From the NCBI GenBank assembly GCA_003209655.1, contig QCPW01000003.1, forward strand, positions 1 through 64,000: a stretch of DNA of 64,000 bases. Reading direction: 5' to 3'. Source of the DNA: Prochlorococcus sp. AG-442-M23. Its GTDB lineage: Bacteria > Cyanobacteriota > Cyanobacteriia > PCC-6307 > Cyanobiaceae. The position numbers and the translations under genes are program-made. Below the pieces are notes generated by a model. That model was not told the DNA's origin and ran no database searches. It saw only the letters and a program-made list of their open reading frames with translations. How positions within the stretch are numbered: the stretch's first letter is position 1; each line of letters begins with the position of its first letter. Below are positions 1-9,290 of the stretch, in pieces.

Positions 1-1
1 A

Positions 2-1579
2 CTTACTTTAGCTGAACAGGGTATAAGAGTATTAATAATAGAGGCTGGTCCTCAAATTAATAGAAACGAAGCTAGTACTAGTGAGCCAAAAGATACTTTA
101 AACAGATTATCAGGCATAGTTTCAAAAAAACACGCTAATCAAAGTCAGCACCCTGGTTATTGGAAAAACAACCCTGAATTATATTCAAATGAATTAAAGC
201 ATCCTTATAGCCAAGCAAAAAACAAGCCTTTCCTTTGGACTCAAGGGAATCAATTTGGAGGAAGATCATTAACTTGGGGAGGAATTACCTTGAGATTTTC
301 TCCAGAAGATTTTCATCCTTCTCAAAAAGATGGATTCGGTCCAGATTGGCCAATTTCATATTCTGAATTATCACCTCATTATGATTTTATTGAAAAATTC
401 TGTGGTATTTATGGACAGAAAGATGACATTAAACAAGTACCGAATGGTAAATATATTGGAGAAATACCTCTTACAAGTAGTGAAAAATTTTTTGGGAATC
501 AAGTTAAATCAAAATTAGACTACCCATTTATTCAATCCAGAGGATTTGACCGCAATTGCTCAAGAAAAGAAGAGCAATGGCCAAAATCATCAAGTATAGG
601 GAGCACGCTCAAAAAAGCATTAGAAACTGGAAATGTTCAGATACTTTCAAATCACTTAGTAGAATCATTCGAAGTAAACAAAATATCTGAGCTCGCTTCA
701 AAAATTATCATTGTTAATCTGGAGAATGGTCAAAGAATATCATTAAAATGCGATTTAATTATCCTATGTGCATCAACAATATCTACACTTAGGATACTAC
801 TGAATTCGGAAACCAAATCAAACGCTTCAGGCTTTAAAGATACCTCCGAGAAATTAGGAAAATTTCTAATGGATCACATTTCTATCTGTAGATTTTTTTC
901 AGTTCCAAAAACAATTAAGACAAAAGATATATCAAATTCTTATCCTGAGCTATCAGGAGCTGGGAGCTTTTTCATCCCTTTTGGAACAAACTTACCTAAA
1001 CCTGAAAGTATTAACTTTTTAAGAGGTTATGGAATTTGGGGCGCAATTGATAGATTAGGGATTCCTAAGTTTTTGCAAAAAGATTTAAATTCTTCTATAG
1101 GTTTTCTAATCGCTCATGGTGAAGTGCTACCAAGAAAAGAGAATTCAGTAACGTTGTCTAATAAAGCAGATACATGGGGTATTCCTATCCCACATATAGA
1201 GTTCGAATGGAGTCAGAATGAATTAAAAATGGCTAAGCATATGGAGTTTTCAATCAAAGATGCTATCGAAGCTGCAGATGGGAAAATGCAAAGTATTGAA
1301 GAGCTTATAAAAATTCCTTACGTTGGTTTATTTACAAATAAATCTATTGCACTTTCAGAAAATCCTCCACCGCCTGGATACTATATTCATGAAGTAGGAG
1401 GAGCAGCTATGGGATTTAACGAGGAAGAAAGTGTGGTCAATAAATCAAATCAATTATGGAGATGTAAAAATGTACTTGTGCTAGATGGTGCATGTTGGCC
1501 AACCTCTTCATGGCAAAGTCCCACCTTAACGATGATGGCAATAAGCAGAAAAGCCTGTTTAAATATTAAAAAGAGTTAG
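2..1579 (+). CDS. GMC-family FAD oxidoreductase, 5' truncated by window edge
   Basis: The reading frame is open from base 2, so the start lies before the window; about 525 residues are visible. The first residues (LTLAEQGIRVLIIEAGP) are the end of the first beta-strand and helix of an FAD-binding Rossmann fold, including the Glu that binds the adenosine ribose. FGGRSLTWGG (around 260-285) is the second GMC signature. The C-terminus has the GMC_oxred_C pattern HEVGGAAMG followed by VLVLDGACWPTSSWQSPTLTMMA. The family oxidises alcohols or sugars with flavin. In many members the second catalytic residue is Asn or His in NPxxT; here the same place reads SPTLT, so the active-site pair may differ. 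The substrate is unknown. It ends 14 bases inside the convergent DUF2811 gene. Confidence 0.85.
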   Translation, partial: LTLAEQGIRVLIIEAGPQINRNEASTSEPKDTLNRLSGIVSKKHANQSQHPGYWKNNPELYSNELKHPYSQAKNKPFLWTQGNQFGGRSLTWGGITLRFSPEDFHPSQKDGFGPDWPISYSELSPHYDFIEKFCGIYGQKDDIKQVPNGKYIGEIPLTSSEKFFGNQVKSKLDYPFIQSRGFDRNCSRKEEQWPKSSSIGSTLKKALETGNVQILSNHLVESFEVNKISELASKIIIVNLENGQRISLKCDLIILCASTISTLRILLNSETKSNASGFKDTSEKLGKFLMDHISICRFFSVPKTIKTKDISNSYPELSGAGSFFIPFGTNLPKPESINFLRGYGIWGAIDRLGIPKFLQKDLNSSIGFLIAHGEVLPRKENSVTLSNKADTWGIPIPHIEFEWSQNELKMAKHMEFSIKDAIEAADGKMQSIEELIKIPYVGLFTNKSIALSENPPPPGYYIHEVGGAAMGFNEEESVVNKSNQLWRCKNVLVLDGACWPTSSWQSPTLTMMAISRKACLNIKKS

Positions 1580-1823
1580 AAGGTGAAAATATTTGATTTC
1601 TATTTAACTCTTTCACATAGTTATCATCGCATCCCTGTAGTACGAGAAAACTTGCTAAAGCAGAATTTATAAGCTTGTATTGGTCCCATGTAGGATTCTG
1701 TAAAACAAAATCTTTCATAGTTTGATATGTACTTTCTAAAAGTTCAGTTTCTAAAGAAACTTTAGATGTAAAAGAATTAACAGATTCGACCTGAATATCA
1801 TCTTCTTGATTTGTTTGATTCAT
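1566..1823 (-). CDS. DUF2811 family small cyanobacterial protein
   Basis: An 85-residue soluble protein. Residues 22-70 (VSLETELLESTYQTMKDFV, then NPTWDQYKLINSALASFLV) match the pattern I know for DUF2811, a small domain found almost only in cyanobacteria. The function is unknown. It has no signal peptide or membrane segment. It overlaps the 3' end of the convergent GMC oxidoreductase by 14 bases and lies 352 bases downstream of the same-strand cbiX-like gene, so it probably has its own promoter in that gap. Confidence 0.75.
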   Translation of the reverse strand: MNQTNQEDDIQVESVNSFTSKVSLETELLESTYQTMKDFVLQNPTWDQYKLINSALASFLVLQGCDDNYVKELNRNQIFSPSNSF

Positions 1824-1939
1824 AAAAAAAATAACATTATCTAAACATGATTATCTATTTTTTTTTAAAAGTCAAAAATATATTTCTAGAAGTTATTTTT
1901 AATTATTAAATGAGACTCATGCTATAAGTTAATTTTCAC

Positions 1940-1967
1940 AAAAAACAATTTTCAATATGGAAAATTG
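1940..1967 (-). terminator. probable intrinsic terminator
   Basis: The arms CAATTTTC (1946..1953) and GAAAATTG (1960..1967) are perfectly complementary across a 6-base loop. Read on the minus strand the hairpin is followed directly by six T. The stem is AT-rich, so it is weak, but a perfect 8-bp stem plus T-run in the right orientation fits a 3' end for cbiX or for a small RNA below it. Confidence 0.45.
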
Positions 1968-2043
1968 ATAAAAACACTAAGAAAAATCAATAATTAATGT
2001 TGAAGTGCTGTTATTCTCAAGATAAGCCTTGATTACTAATTCC

Positions 2044-2148
2044 ATGTGGAAATGGTCGTGGAAAACTAATTATTTAATGTGGAAAAAATGGCCTAAAATA
2101 CATCTCGGCTCTTCTATAAAGAATACTTATATATTATTAGTCTATTGA
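2044..2148 (+). CDS. possible 34-residue Trp-rich small protein
   Basis: The frame opens with ATG and runs 34 codons to TGA. It begins MWKWSWKTNYLMWKKWPK, with five Trp in the first 17 residues and a basic character. It has no recognisable ribosome site, which is common in this lineage. I do not recognise it. It may be chance: the DNA contains two similar ATGTGGAAA stretches at 2044 and 2080. It lies antisense to any read-through transcript of the cbiX-like gene. Confidence 0.15.
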   Translation: MWKWSWKTNYLMWKKWPKIHLGSSIKNTYILLVY

Positions 2149-2175
2149 GTCCAAGCTAAGAAAGAGACGCTTGAT

Positions 2176-3306
2176 TCAGCCTTTTTCAACTGAATTTCTT
2201 AAGATTTGATCTTTATTAGGCAAGCGAAGCGTGACAGGTCCCAAAGGATGTTTTGAATTAGGATAAGTATTATGTTGGTGATGATGATGTTCGTCATGAT
2301 TATGCTGATGTTCATGCACAGTTTTTTCAATTTGTTCTTTGCTATCAATTAAGATTTGGCCGTTATTTTCACAGGCTCCATTACATTCAGAATCGCATAA
2401 ATCACAGCTTATACCTAAACCCTCTACATGGTCATGATGACTTTCTTGTACCATTCCAACCTCCTTTTCAAAGCCGAATAAATTTGATCTATATTTACAA
2501 GTGGAGCAATTCATAAAATTCTTACCCTCGTTATTAAGAATCTCATCAATCCTTTCTACAAAAGTATCAACTACATAAGACTGTGATGAAAGATATCTTG
2601 CATGTATAAATGAAATATGTGGATTATTAATCGCAACTAGTTCACTTTGCCTTTTAATTCTTGTAACAAGCACTCCTGAGAAAAGGAAATAAGGGAAAAT
2701 AATTATATTTTTATAACCAAGTCTCGCAACATTTTTCAAGCCAGGTTCAACAAGAGGGAATGTTACACCAGAAAAAACTGTTTCCCCCCAACCTAAACCA
2801 ATTCCCTCTACGATCATTCTCGTAATTTTTGAAACATTGGAATTTGCATCTGGGTCAGAAGAGCCTCTTCCTACAACAACTAATAATGATTCTTCAGGTT
2901 TGAGAGTATTATTTTGTTTAAATACATCTTTTACTCTTTCACAAGCTGCACTAATCATTAAATTATTAATACCTAATTCTCTCCCATAAATTATTTCAAT
3001 ACCTGTTTTACTTGAGTAGTTCATAAGCAAACTAGGTATATCATTTTTTACATGGCCAGCGGCAAAAAGCATTGCGGGTATTGCAATTACTTTTTTTATA
3101 GAATGATCTCTCAACTTATCTAGAGCATCAACAAGTGAAGGTTTGGCAAATTCTAAGAAACCATATTCAACTAATATATTTGGGAATCTTCTTTGAATTA
3201 GTTTAGTTAATTCTTGAAATTCAGTAATGGCTAGTTTATTTCTACTCCCGTGTCCACAGATAAGGATCGCGACCTTATTATTTAACTTCGAATCCAAGTT
3301 ATCCAA
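2176..3306 (-). CDS. cbiX: Long-type CbiX/SirB sirohydrochlorin chelatase with His-rich tail
   Basis: A 376-residue protein. The N-terminus has ILICGHGSRN with the chelatase His19, and a second chelatase half follows (VVVGRGSSDP, around 140-250), as in long CbiX. After residue 260 comes MNCSTCKY, the CxxC-type segment linked to an Fe-S centre in long CbiX proteins, then further Cys pairs (CDLCDSEC) and a tail of about 17 residues rich in His. The family inserts Co2+ (cobalamin) or Fe2+ (siroheme) into sirohydrochlorin; this one could serve either. Prochlorococcus makes a B12-type cofactor, so cobalt is reasonable, but metal choice cannot be read from the sequence. It is transcribed divergently from an FAD oxidase 47 bases away. 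Confidence 0.8.
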   Translation of the reverse strand: MDNLDSKLNNKVAILICGHGSRNKLAITEFQELTKLIQRRFPNILVEYGFLEFAKPSLVDALDKLRDHSIKKVIAIPAMLFAAGHVKNDIPSLLMNYSSKTGIEIIYGRELGINNLMISAACERVKDVFKQNNTLKPEESLLVVVGRGSSDPDANSNVSKITRMIVEGIGLGWGETVFSGVTFPLVEPGLKNVARLGYKNIIIFPYFLFSGVLVTRIKRQSELVAINNPHISFIHARYLSSQSYVVDTFVERIDEILNNEGKNFMNCSTCKYRSNLFGFEKEVGMVQESHHDHVEGLGISCDLCDSECNGACENNGQILIDSKEQIEKTVHEHQHNHDEHHHHQHNTYPNSKHPLGPVTLRLPNKDQILRNSVEKG

Positions 3307-3353
3307 AATTAAGATATTACTTATACCATAATAGTAAAGAACAATATTATGTA

Positions 3354-4634
3354 GTGAAAAATAATAATAACTTGCTTAAAGTTCCAAATATCAACTCAAA
3401 GGAAGCAAAATTAAAGAAATTAATTTATGACGTAGATGATTCCTTATTTAATGAGGATAATTATTCTAAGGAAAAATTCGAGCACCTTTGTGTTTGTAGT
3501 GGAGGTACAACTTCTAGCTGTGCAAAAAATGGTTTTACAACTCTTGATCTAAGAAAAAATCACAGCAAAATCCACCTAGATAGAAAAACCAATTTAGTAA
3601 CAATTGGAGGTGGAGTAATAATGGGGGATCTACTAAATCATTTACAAAAACTTAATCGAAGTTTTCCAATCGGACTTTCTAAACTTCCTGGAGCAGGCTA
3701 TATACTTACTGGTGGAGTAAGCCCGCTTAGTAGAACCTACGGATTAGCCATTGATAATATTGAATCTATAAAAGGTTTCTTGGGTAATGGCACATTTATA
3801 TCTTTAAAAAAAAATCAAATAAATCCAGAAGAACAATTGATTTGGGAAGCAATTAAAGGGGCAGCGCCCTTCTTTTCAATTATTACCGAAATAGAACTTA
3901 AGACTATCCAATCTAATCCAATTAAGGTTTTGGAAGGATTTGTAGATCTAAATGAACTTTCAGAAATAATACAACTATCAGAGGAATTTCCAGAAAATAT
4001 GAGTCTTCAATGGATTTATGCTCAAAAAATTTATATATATGTTTTTGCTGAACTCAAAAATAATTTAGAGGACAAAAGAACAGAGGAATGCTTAATGCTT
4101 CTTAAAAAATTTCCTACTCTAAAAAATAATTTCTATTATAGTTTTAACGAAGTAAATTTCTTCCCAAAGGAATTGAATTTATATGAGCTAAATGCGAACA
4201 ACCATTCTGAGGTAATTAGTCTTCTTGGAGAAGATTTAAAAAATAATATCCCAATATTTAAAAAATGTTTGAAAGAAATAATGGACAATAAACCTAATAA
4301 TTCCTGTTATGTTGCTTCTCAACAATTAGGTTGCAAAACTAAAAAGTTAAATCATGGCTCAAGCTTTTTTGTTCATAGAAAAAGTACTTGGAAACCATGG
4401 ATTTATGCATCATGGAAAAAAAATGATCTTAAAGAAAAAGAAGTCGCTTTGGACTGGATTTATAAATCGTGGAGTAACCTAAAAAGGTTTTATCCAAATA
4501 TTCACTTGGCCCAATTGCATAATCATTTAAATTCTCATCAAGAAGAACTTACATTAGCATTTGGAAATAGAATGAATGAATTAAAAACTTTAAAGAATAT
4601 TTCTGATCCACAAGGTATTTTGCCTCCTTTATGA
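3354..4634 (+). CDS. FAD-linked oxidase (PCMH-type) domain protein
   Basis: A 426-residue protein that starts at GTG in the visible frame, just after an in-frame TAG. Residues 45-150 resemble an FAD_binding_4 (PCMH) domain: LVTIGGGVIMGDLLNHL followed by GLSKLPGAGYILTGGVSPLSRTYGLAIDNI, where flavin contacts normally lie. The C-terminal region ends with NRMNELKTLKNISDPQGIL, the usual ending of berberine-bridge-like oxidases (DP.G.F-like). The substrate is unknown; the family oxidises sugars, hydroxy acids and alcohols. It reads in the same direction as the SulP permease 31 bases downstream and may share a transcript with it. Confidence 0.75.
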   Translation: MKNNNNLLKVPNINSKEAKLKKLIYDVDDSLFNEDNYSKEKFEHLCVCSGGTTSSCAKNGFTTLDLRKNHSKIHLDRKTNLVTIGGGVIMGDLLNHLQKLNRSFPIGLSKLPGAGYILTGGVSPLSRTYGLAIDNIESIKGFLGNGTFISLKKNQINPEEQLIWEAIKGAAPFFSIITEIELKTIQSNPIKVLEGFVDLNELSEIIQLSEEFPENMSLQWIYAQKIYIYVFAELKNNLEDKRTEECLMLLKKFPTLKNNFYYSFNEVNFFPKELNLYELNANNHSEVISLLGEDLKNNIPIFKKCLKEIMDNKPNNSCYVASQQLGCKTKKLNHGSSFFVHRKSTWKPWIYASWKKNDLKEKEVALDWIYKSWSNLKRFYPNIHLAQLHNHLNSHQEELTLAFGNRMNELKTLKNISDPQGILPPL

Positions 4635-4665
4635 GGTAACTTCTTAAGTATTAAAGAAATGTACA

Positions 4666-6231
4666 ATGTCAAATTTCTCAAGATATTTATCTAAAAATTG
4701 GTTAGATGATCCAAAGTCAAATATTCTCTCTGGCTTAGTTGTAGCTTTTGCAATGATTCCAGAAGCAATTGCTTTCTCAGGTATAGCTGGAGTAGATCCT
4801 AAAGTTGGCCTTTTTGGTGCATTTTGCTTATCTATAACAATTGCAATTGTTGGAGGAAGAAGGGGTATGATCACTTCAGCTACAGGCTCAACAGCTCTTT
4901 TAATGACTGGACTTGTTGCTTATGGAGAGTCACAAGCTCCTGGATTAGGAGTCCCATATCTTATTGCAGCTGGAATATTAACTGGAATATTCCAAATTCT
5001 TTGGGGATATTTAAGACTTGCCTACCAAATGCGATTCGTGCCAACAGGAGTATTAAGTGGATTTGTAAATGCACTGGCACTTTTAATATTTCAAGCACAA
5101 CTACCTCAGTTAGGAATAGGGATTAAAGAATCAAAAGGATTATTTGAACAAACTATAAGTCAATATCCAGTTAACTCTCAGATTCCAGTAGTTTGGATTC
5201 TTGTAATCCTAGGATTAGTAATTATCTATGGGCTTCCAAAAATCACAAAAGTAGTCCCATCTCAACTTATAGCAATAGTAGTAATTACTCTTATAAGTAT
5301 ATTCTTTAATCTAGACGTCCCAACAGTTAGCGATTTGGGTAAATTACCTGATGGATTACCAAGTATTTCTCTTCCTTTTGGATCAATAGAAAATGGGAAA
5401 GTACCCTTTAGTCTTGAAACATTAGGGATAATTTTACCTACCTCACTTGCAATATCACTAGTGGGTTTAATGGAAACCTTTTTAACGCAAGACATTTTAG
5501 ACGATGTAACTGATACAAGTTCTAATAAAAATAAAGAAGCAAGAGGACAGGGAATAGCAAATATTGTGGCATCCTTATTTGGTGGAATGGCAGGATGTGC
5601 CTTAGTTGGGCAATCTGTTATGAATACTGAAAATGGTGGTAAATCTAGATTATCAACCCTCTCCTCTGGAATATCTCTACTAATTATGATCATTCTCTTG
5701 AAGTCTTGGATTGGAGCAATCCCAATGGCTGCTTTAGTAGCAATCATGATAACGATCGCAATAAGTACAGCAGATATAAATGGATTAAAAAATATTAGAA
5801 AGATACCTAAAAGCGATACTGCAGTAATGCTTATGACTTTTGCAGTTACAATGCTTACAAAACCTCATAATCTTGCGCTTGGAGTTATTGCAGGAGTTGC
5901 ACTAGCTGCAATTCTTTTCAGCAGAAAAGTCGCAAAAGTTATAAATGTCTCAAGAGAGAAAGTAAATAATTTGACTACCTACAAAGTAAAAGGACAATTA
6001 TTTTTTGTAAGTAAGATTTACTTTTTACAAGGATTTTATATTTATGAACATCCAGAAAATATTGTAATTGATATGTCTTCAGCTCATATTTGGGATCAAA
6101 GTGGCGTTGTTGCTCTTGAGCAAATTATTAGAAAATTCCAGAATGGTGGTTCTAAAGTTGAAATTGTAGGATTAAATCAAGAAAGTCTTAACTTATTTGA
6201 AAGACTAGGTGGTATTCAAAGTGCTCATTGA
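4666..6231 (+). CDS. SulP-family anion permease with STAS domain (candidate BicA-like bicarbonate transporter)
   Basis: A 521-residue inner-membrane protein with about 10-14 hydrophobic segments. The SulP signature is clear near the start (SGLVVAFAMIPEAIAFSGIAGVDPKVGLFGAF). Residues 430-521 form a cytoplasmic STAS domain (NIVIDMSSAHIWDQSGVVALE). SulP proteins carry sulfate, bicarbonate or other anions, and Na+-dependent BicA of cyanobacteria belongs to this family. Marine picocyanobacteria lack most classical bicarbonate pumps, so divergent SulP members have been proposed for this role; sequence alone does not decide between sulfate and bicarbonate. It ends 6 bases before the convergent metA. 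Confidence 0.8.
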   Translation: MSNFSRYLSKNWLDDPKSNILSGLVVAFAMIPEAIAFSGIAGVDPKVGLFGAFCLSITIAIVGGRRGMITSATGSTALLMTGLVAYGESQAPGLGVPYLIAAGILTGIFQILWGYLRLAYQMRFVPTGVLSGFVNALALLIFQAQLPQLGIGIKESKGLFEQTISQYPVNSQIPVVWILVILGLVIIYGLPKITKVVPSQLIAIVVITLISIFFNLDVPTVSDLGKLPDGLPSISLPFGSIENGKVPFSLETLGIILPTSLAISLVGLMETFLTQDILDDVTDTSSNKNKEARGQGIANIVASLFGGMAGCALVGQSVMNTENGGKSRLSTLSSGISLLIMIILLKSWIGAIPMAALVAIMITIAISTADINGLKNIRKIPKSDTAVMLMTFAVTMLTKPHNLALGVIAGVALAAILFSRKVAKVINVSREKVNNLTTYKVKGQLFFVSKIYFLQGFYIYEHPENIVIDMSSAHIWDQSGVVALEQIIRKFQNGGSKVEIVGLNQESLNLFERLGGIQSAH

Positions 6232-6236
6232 AAAGT

Positions 6237-7127
6237 TTAATTAAGACTAACTTTTTGATAACAAAACCAAAGCCATTGCTGAAAAAGCAAATTCCTATGA
6301 GATCTCCAAGCGGTTTTTGAACTATTTAGATCAAAATTTTTAGGAGGGGGAACATCTCCCTTTTCTTTGTCTCTCTCAATTTCACTAATAATTCTATGCA
6401 CCGTATATTCAGGATGACCTAAATGCATAAGTTGTTTTTGATCATTAGATTCAAATATTGTATATCCGACGTTTTCTCCATAAGCCAACAAATTCAATTT
6501 CCCTTCTTTTTGGGCCTTCTCCATCTCCAAATCTGGTAGTCCCGCGAATCTACTTTGAGGACAAATAAATTCATCATCTTGTGTACCCATCAAAGGGTGT
6601 CCAGGAACAAGACTTTTTAAAGGGAATACCCCAAATAATTTCCTATCAAAAACTTTCTTATCGACCCCTGCCAAATAAGCCAGTGCAAATCCAGCCCAAC
6701 ATAATCCAAGAGTACTCGCACAAGAATTTCTGGCTTCATTTACAATTTCCACAAATTCATCCCAATAGTTAACCTCCTCAAAGGCTAAGTGCTCAATAGG
6801 TGCTCCAGTTATGATGATTCCATCTAACGGTTCTGGATTATTTGCTTCTTCCCAAGTTATGTATAGATTATTTAGATGATTAAGATCCCATGTTTTATAA
6901 GAGTGAGTTTCAAGCTTTATCCAAACTGGCTCAATTTGAAGAGGAGATAAACCAAGTGGATGTAGTAAGTTAAATTCATACTGCTTGCCAAGAGGCATAA
7001 TATTTAGAATACCAATCCTAAGAGGACGTATATCCTGTCTTTTTGCCAATTCTGGTTCAATCCAAGATATGTGATTTTTCTCGACATCACTAATCTTGTG
7101 ATAGTTACTAGGAATTATTAAAGCCAA
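6237..7127 (-). CDS. metA: Homoserine O-acyltransferase MetA, predicted acetyl-CoA type
   Basis: A 296-residue protein of the MetA family, cytoplasmic, the first step of methionine synthesis. The catalytic Cys143 lies in LGLCWAG, Lys48 in PLGKQYEF, and the His/Glu pair in LGHPEY. Position 112 (TGAPIEHL) is Glu. In published work on this family the equivalent residue 111 sets the acyl donor: Glu gives acetyl-CoA and Gly (as in E. coli) gives succinyl-CoA. The prediction is therefore homoserine O-acetyltransferase, although databases often label such proteins O-succinyltransferase. It follows metY by 12 bases in one operon, which fits because MetY uses O-acetylhomoserine. Confidence 0.9.
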   Translation of the reverse strand: MALIIPSNYHKISDVEKNHISWIEPELAKRQDIRPLRIGILNIMPLGKQYEFNLLHPLGLSPLQIEPVWIKLETHSYKTWDLNHLNNLYITWEEANNPEPLDGIIITGAPIEHLAFEEVNYWDEFVEIVNEARNSCASTLGLCWAGFALAYLAGVDKKVFDRKLFGVFPLKSLVPGHPLMGTQDDEFICPQSRFAGLPDLEMEKAQKEGKLNLLAYGENVGYTIFESNDQKQLMHLGHPEYTVHRIISEIERDKEKGDVPPPKNFDLNSSKTAWRSHRNLLFQQWLWFCYQKVSLN

Positions 7128-7139
7128 TAAATCTTCTTC

Positions 7140-8483
<1,344 letters not shown>

Positions 8484-8539
8484 CTATTATCTATTTAACT
8501 TAAAAAAGTCCAAAAAAAAAACAAAAAAAAGATAAATAT

Positions 8540-9217
8540 TTATAAATCCTTTTTTAATGAAGGGTAATTATCTTTCATATATGTACTCAAATCATCTTTT
8601 ATCGCAGATCTGAGTTTGTCAATATTTGCAGAATCTATTATTGGAAAAGTTTTATTAGCTTCAGGATCTTTTTCAGTAATTGATTTCCAATTCTTACCAA
8701 CATCTTTTTCAGAGTTGTTTAGAGCATCCTCAAAATTGAAAACCTTATCGTTGTTTTTAGCGTCAAATTCGTTAAAAGCTTTATTTATGAGCTCCTTTCT
8801 ATTCTCAAATAGATTTTTGGCTTTTAAAGTATCTGGAAGACCCATAACTGGTTGTAATTCCTTAAGAAGTGTAATTTCCTCTTCAATCAAGAGATTCCAA
8901 ACACCATGTTTATTCTTTGGAAGATTGGAATTACTAAAAATATTAATTTCGTCGAGGTAAAAATTTAACCATAAATAATATGATTTTTCTTCAATATTTT
9001 TTTTAACTGATATCTTTTTATTTTGGATCTTTGGGAGTAACTTTTCTGCTTTCCTTAAAAACTGTCTGTCTTCTCTTTCTAAATTTATTAATCCCCATCT
9101 TTGACTGTAGTCCCATAAATCTTCGTATCTTGTTAAATCTTCTTGATTCCAACCAAGAGCTTTAAGTTCATGAGAACGATGTGATAATTCCTTTTTCAAT
9201 AAACCTTTTAAAATCAT
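8540..9217 (-). CDS. Conserved hypothetical protein, 225 residues
   Basis: I do not recognise a family. The protein is soluble and highly charged, with many Lys, Glu and Asn. The N-terminus is basic and Trp-rich (LGWNQEDLTRYEDLWDYSQRWGLINLEREDRQFLRKAEKLLP), which reads as a run of amphipathic helices. A second helical part follows around 80-130, and the C-terminus is again charged. There is no signal peptide, membrane segment or metal site. The start ATG at 9217 follows a short gap after the next minus-strand gene. It probably is a lineage-specific picocyanobacterial protein. Confidence 0.6.
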   Translation of the reverse strand: MILKGLLKKELSHRSHELKALGWNQEDLTRYEDLWDYSQRWGLINLEREDRQFLRKAEKLLPKIQNKKISVKKNIEEKSYYLWLNFYLDEINIFSNSNLPKNKHGVWNLLIEEEITLLKELQPVMGLPDTLKAKNLFENRKELINKAFNEFDAKNNDKVFNFEDALNNSEKDVGKNWKSITEKDPEANKTFPIIDSANIDKLRSAIKDDLSTYMKDNYPSLKKDL

Positions 9218-9290
9218 AATAATTCTAACCCCGCAAACAAGATTAGTAAATAAATGAAGAACTTAACTTTTTAATAAATTAAATAAATAA

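Larger units (their letters stand above)
1824..2175. other. 352-base intergenic region between cbiX-like gene and DUF2811 gene
   Basis: This is one of the two longest gene-poor gaps here. It holds a perfect 8-bp inverted repeat with a T-run on the minus strand (1940..1967, listed separately) and a 34-codon Trp-rich plus-strand reading frame (2044..2148, listed separately). Both flanking genes are on the minus strand. The part between the cbiX stop and the hairpin, about 210 bases, could be a 3' leader or a small RNA; the part below 1940 should hold the promoter of the DUF2811 gene. I recognise no known RNA family in it. Confidence 0.5.

Noticed and set aside
330-518. Alternative frame inside the GMC gene, and many similar frames elsewhere
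   Set aside because: They run antisense or out of frame within well-supported genes and show no family motif.
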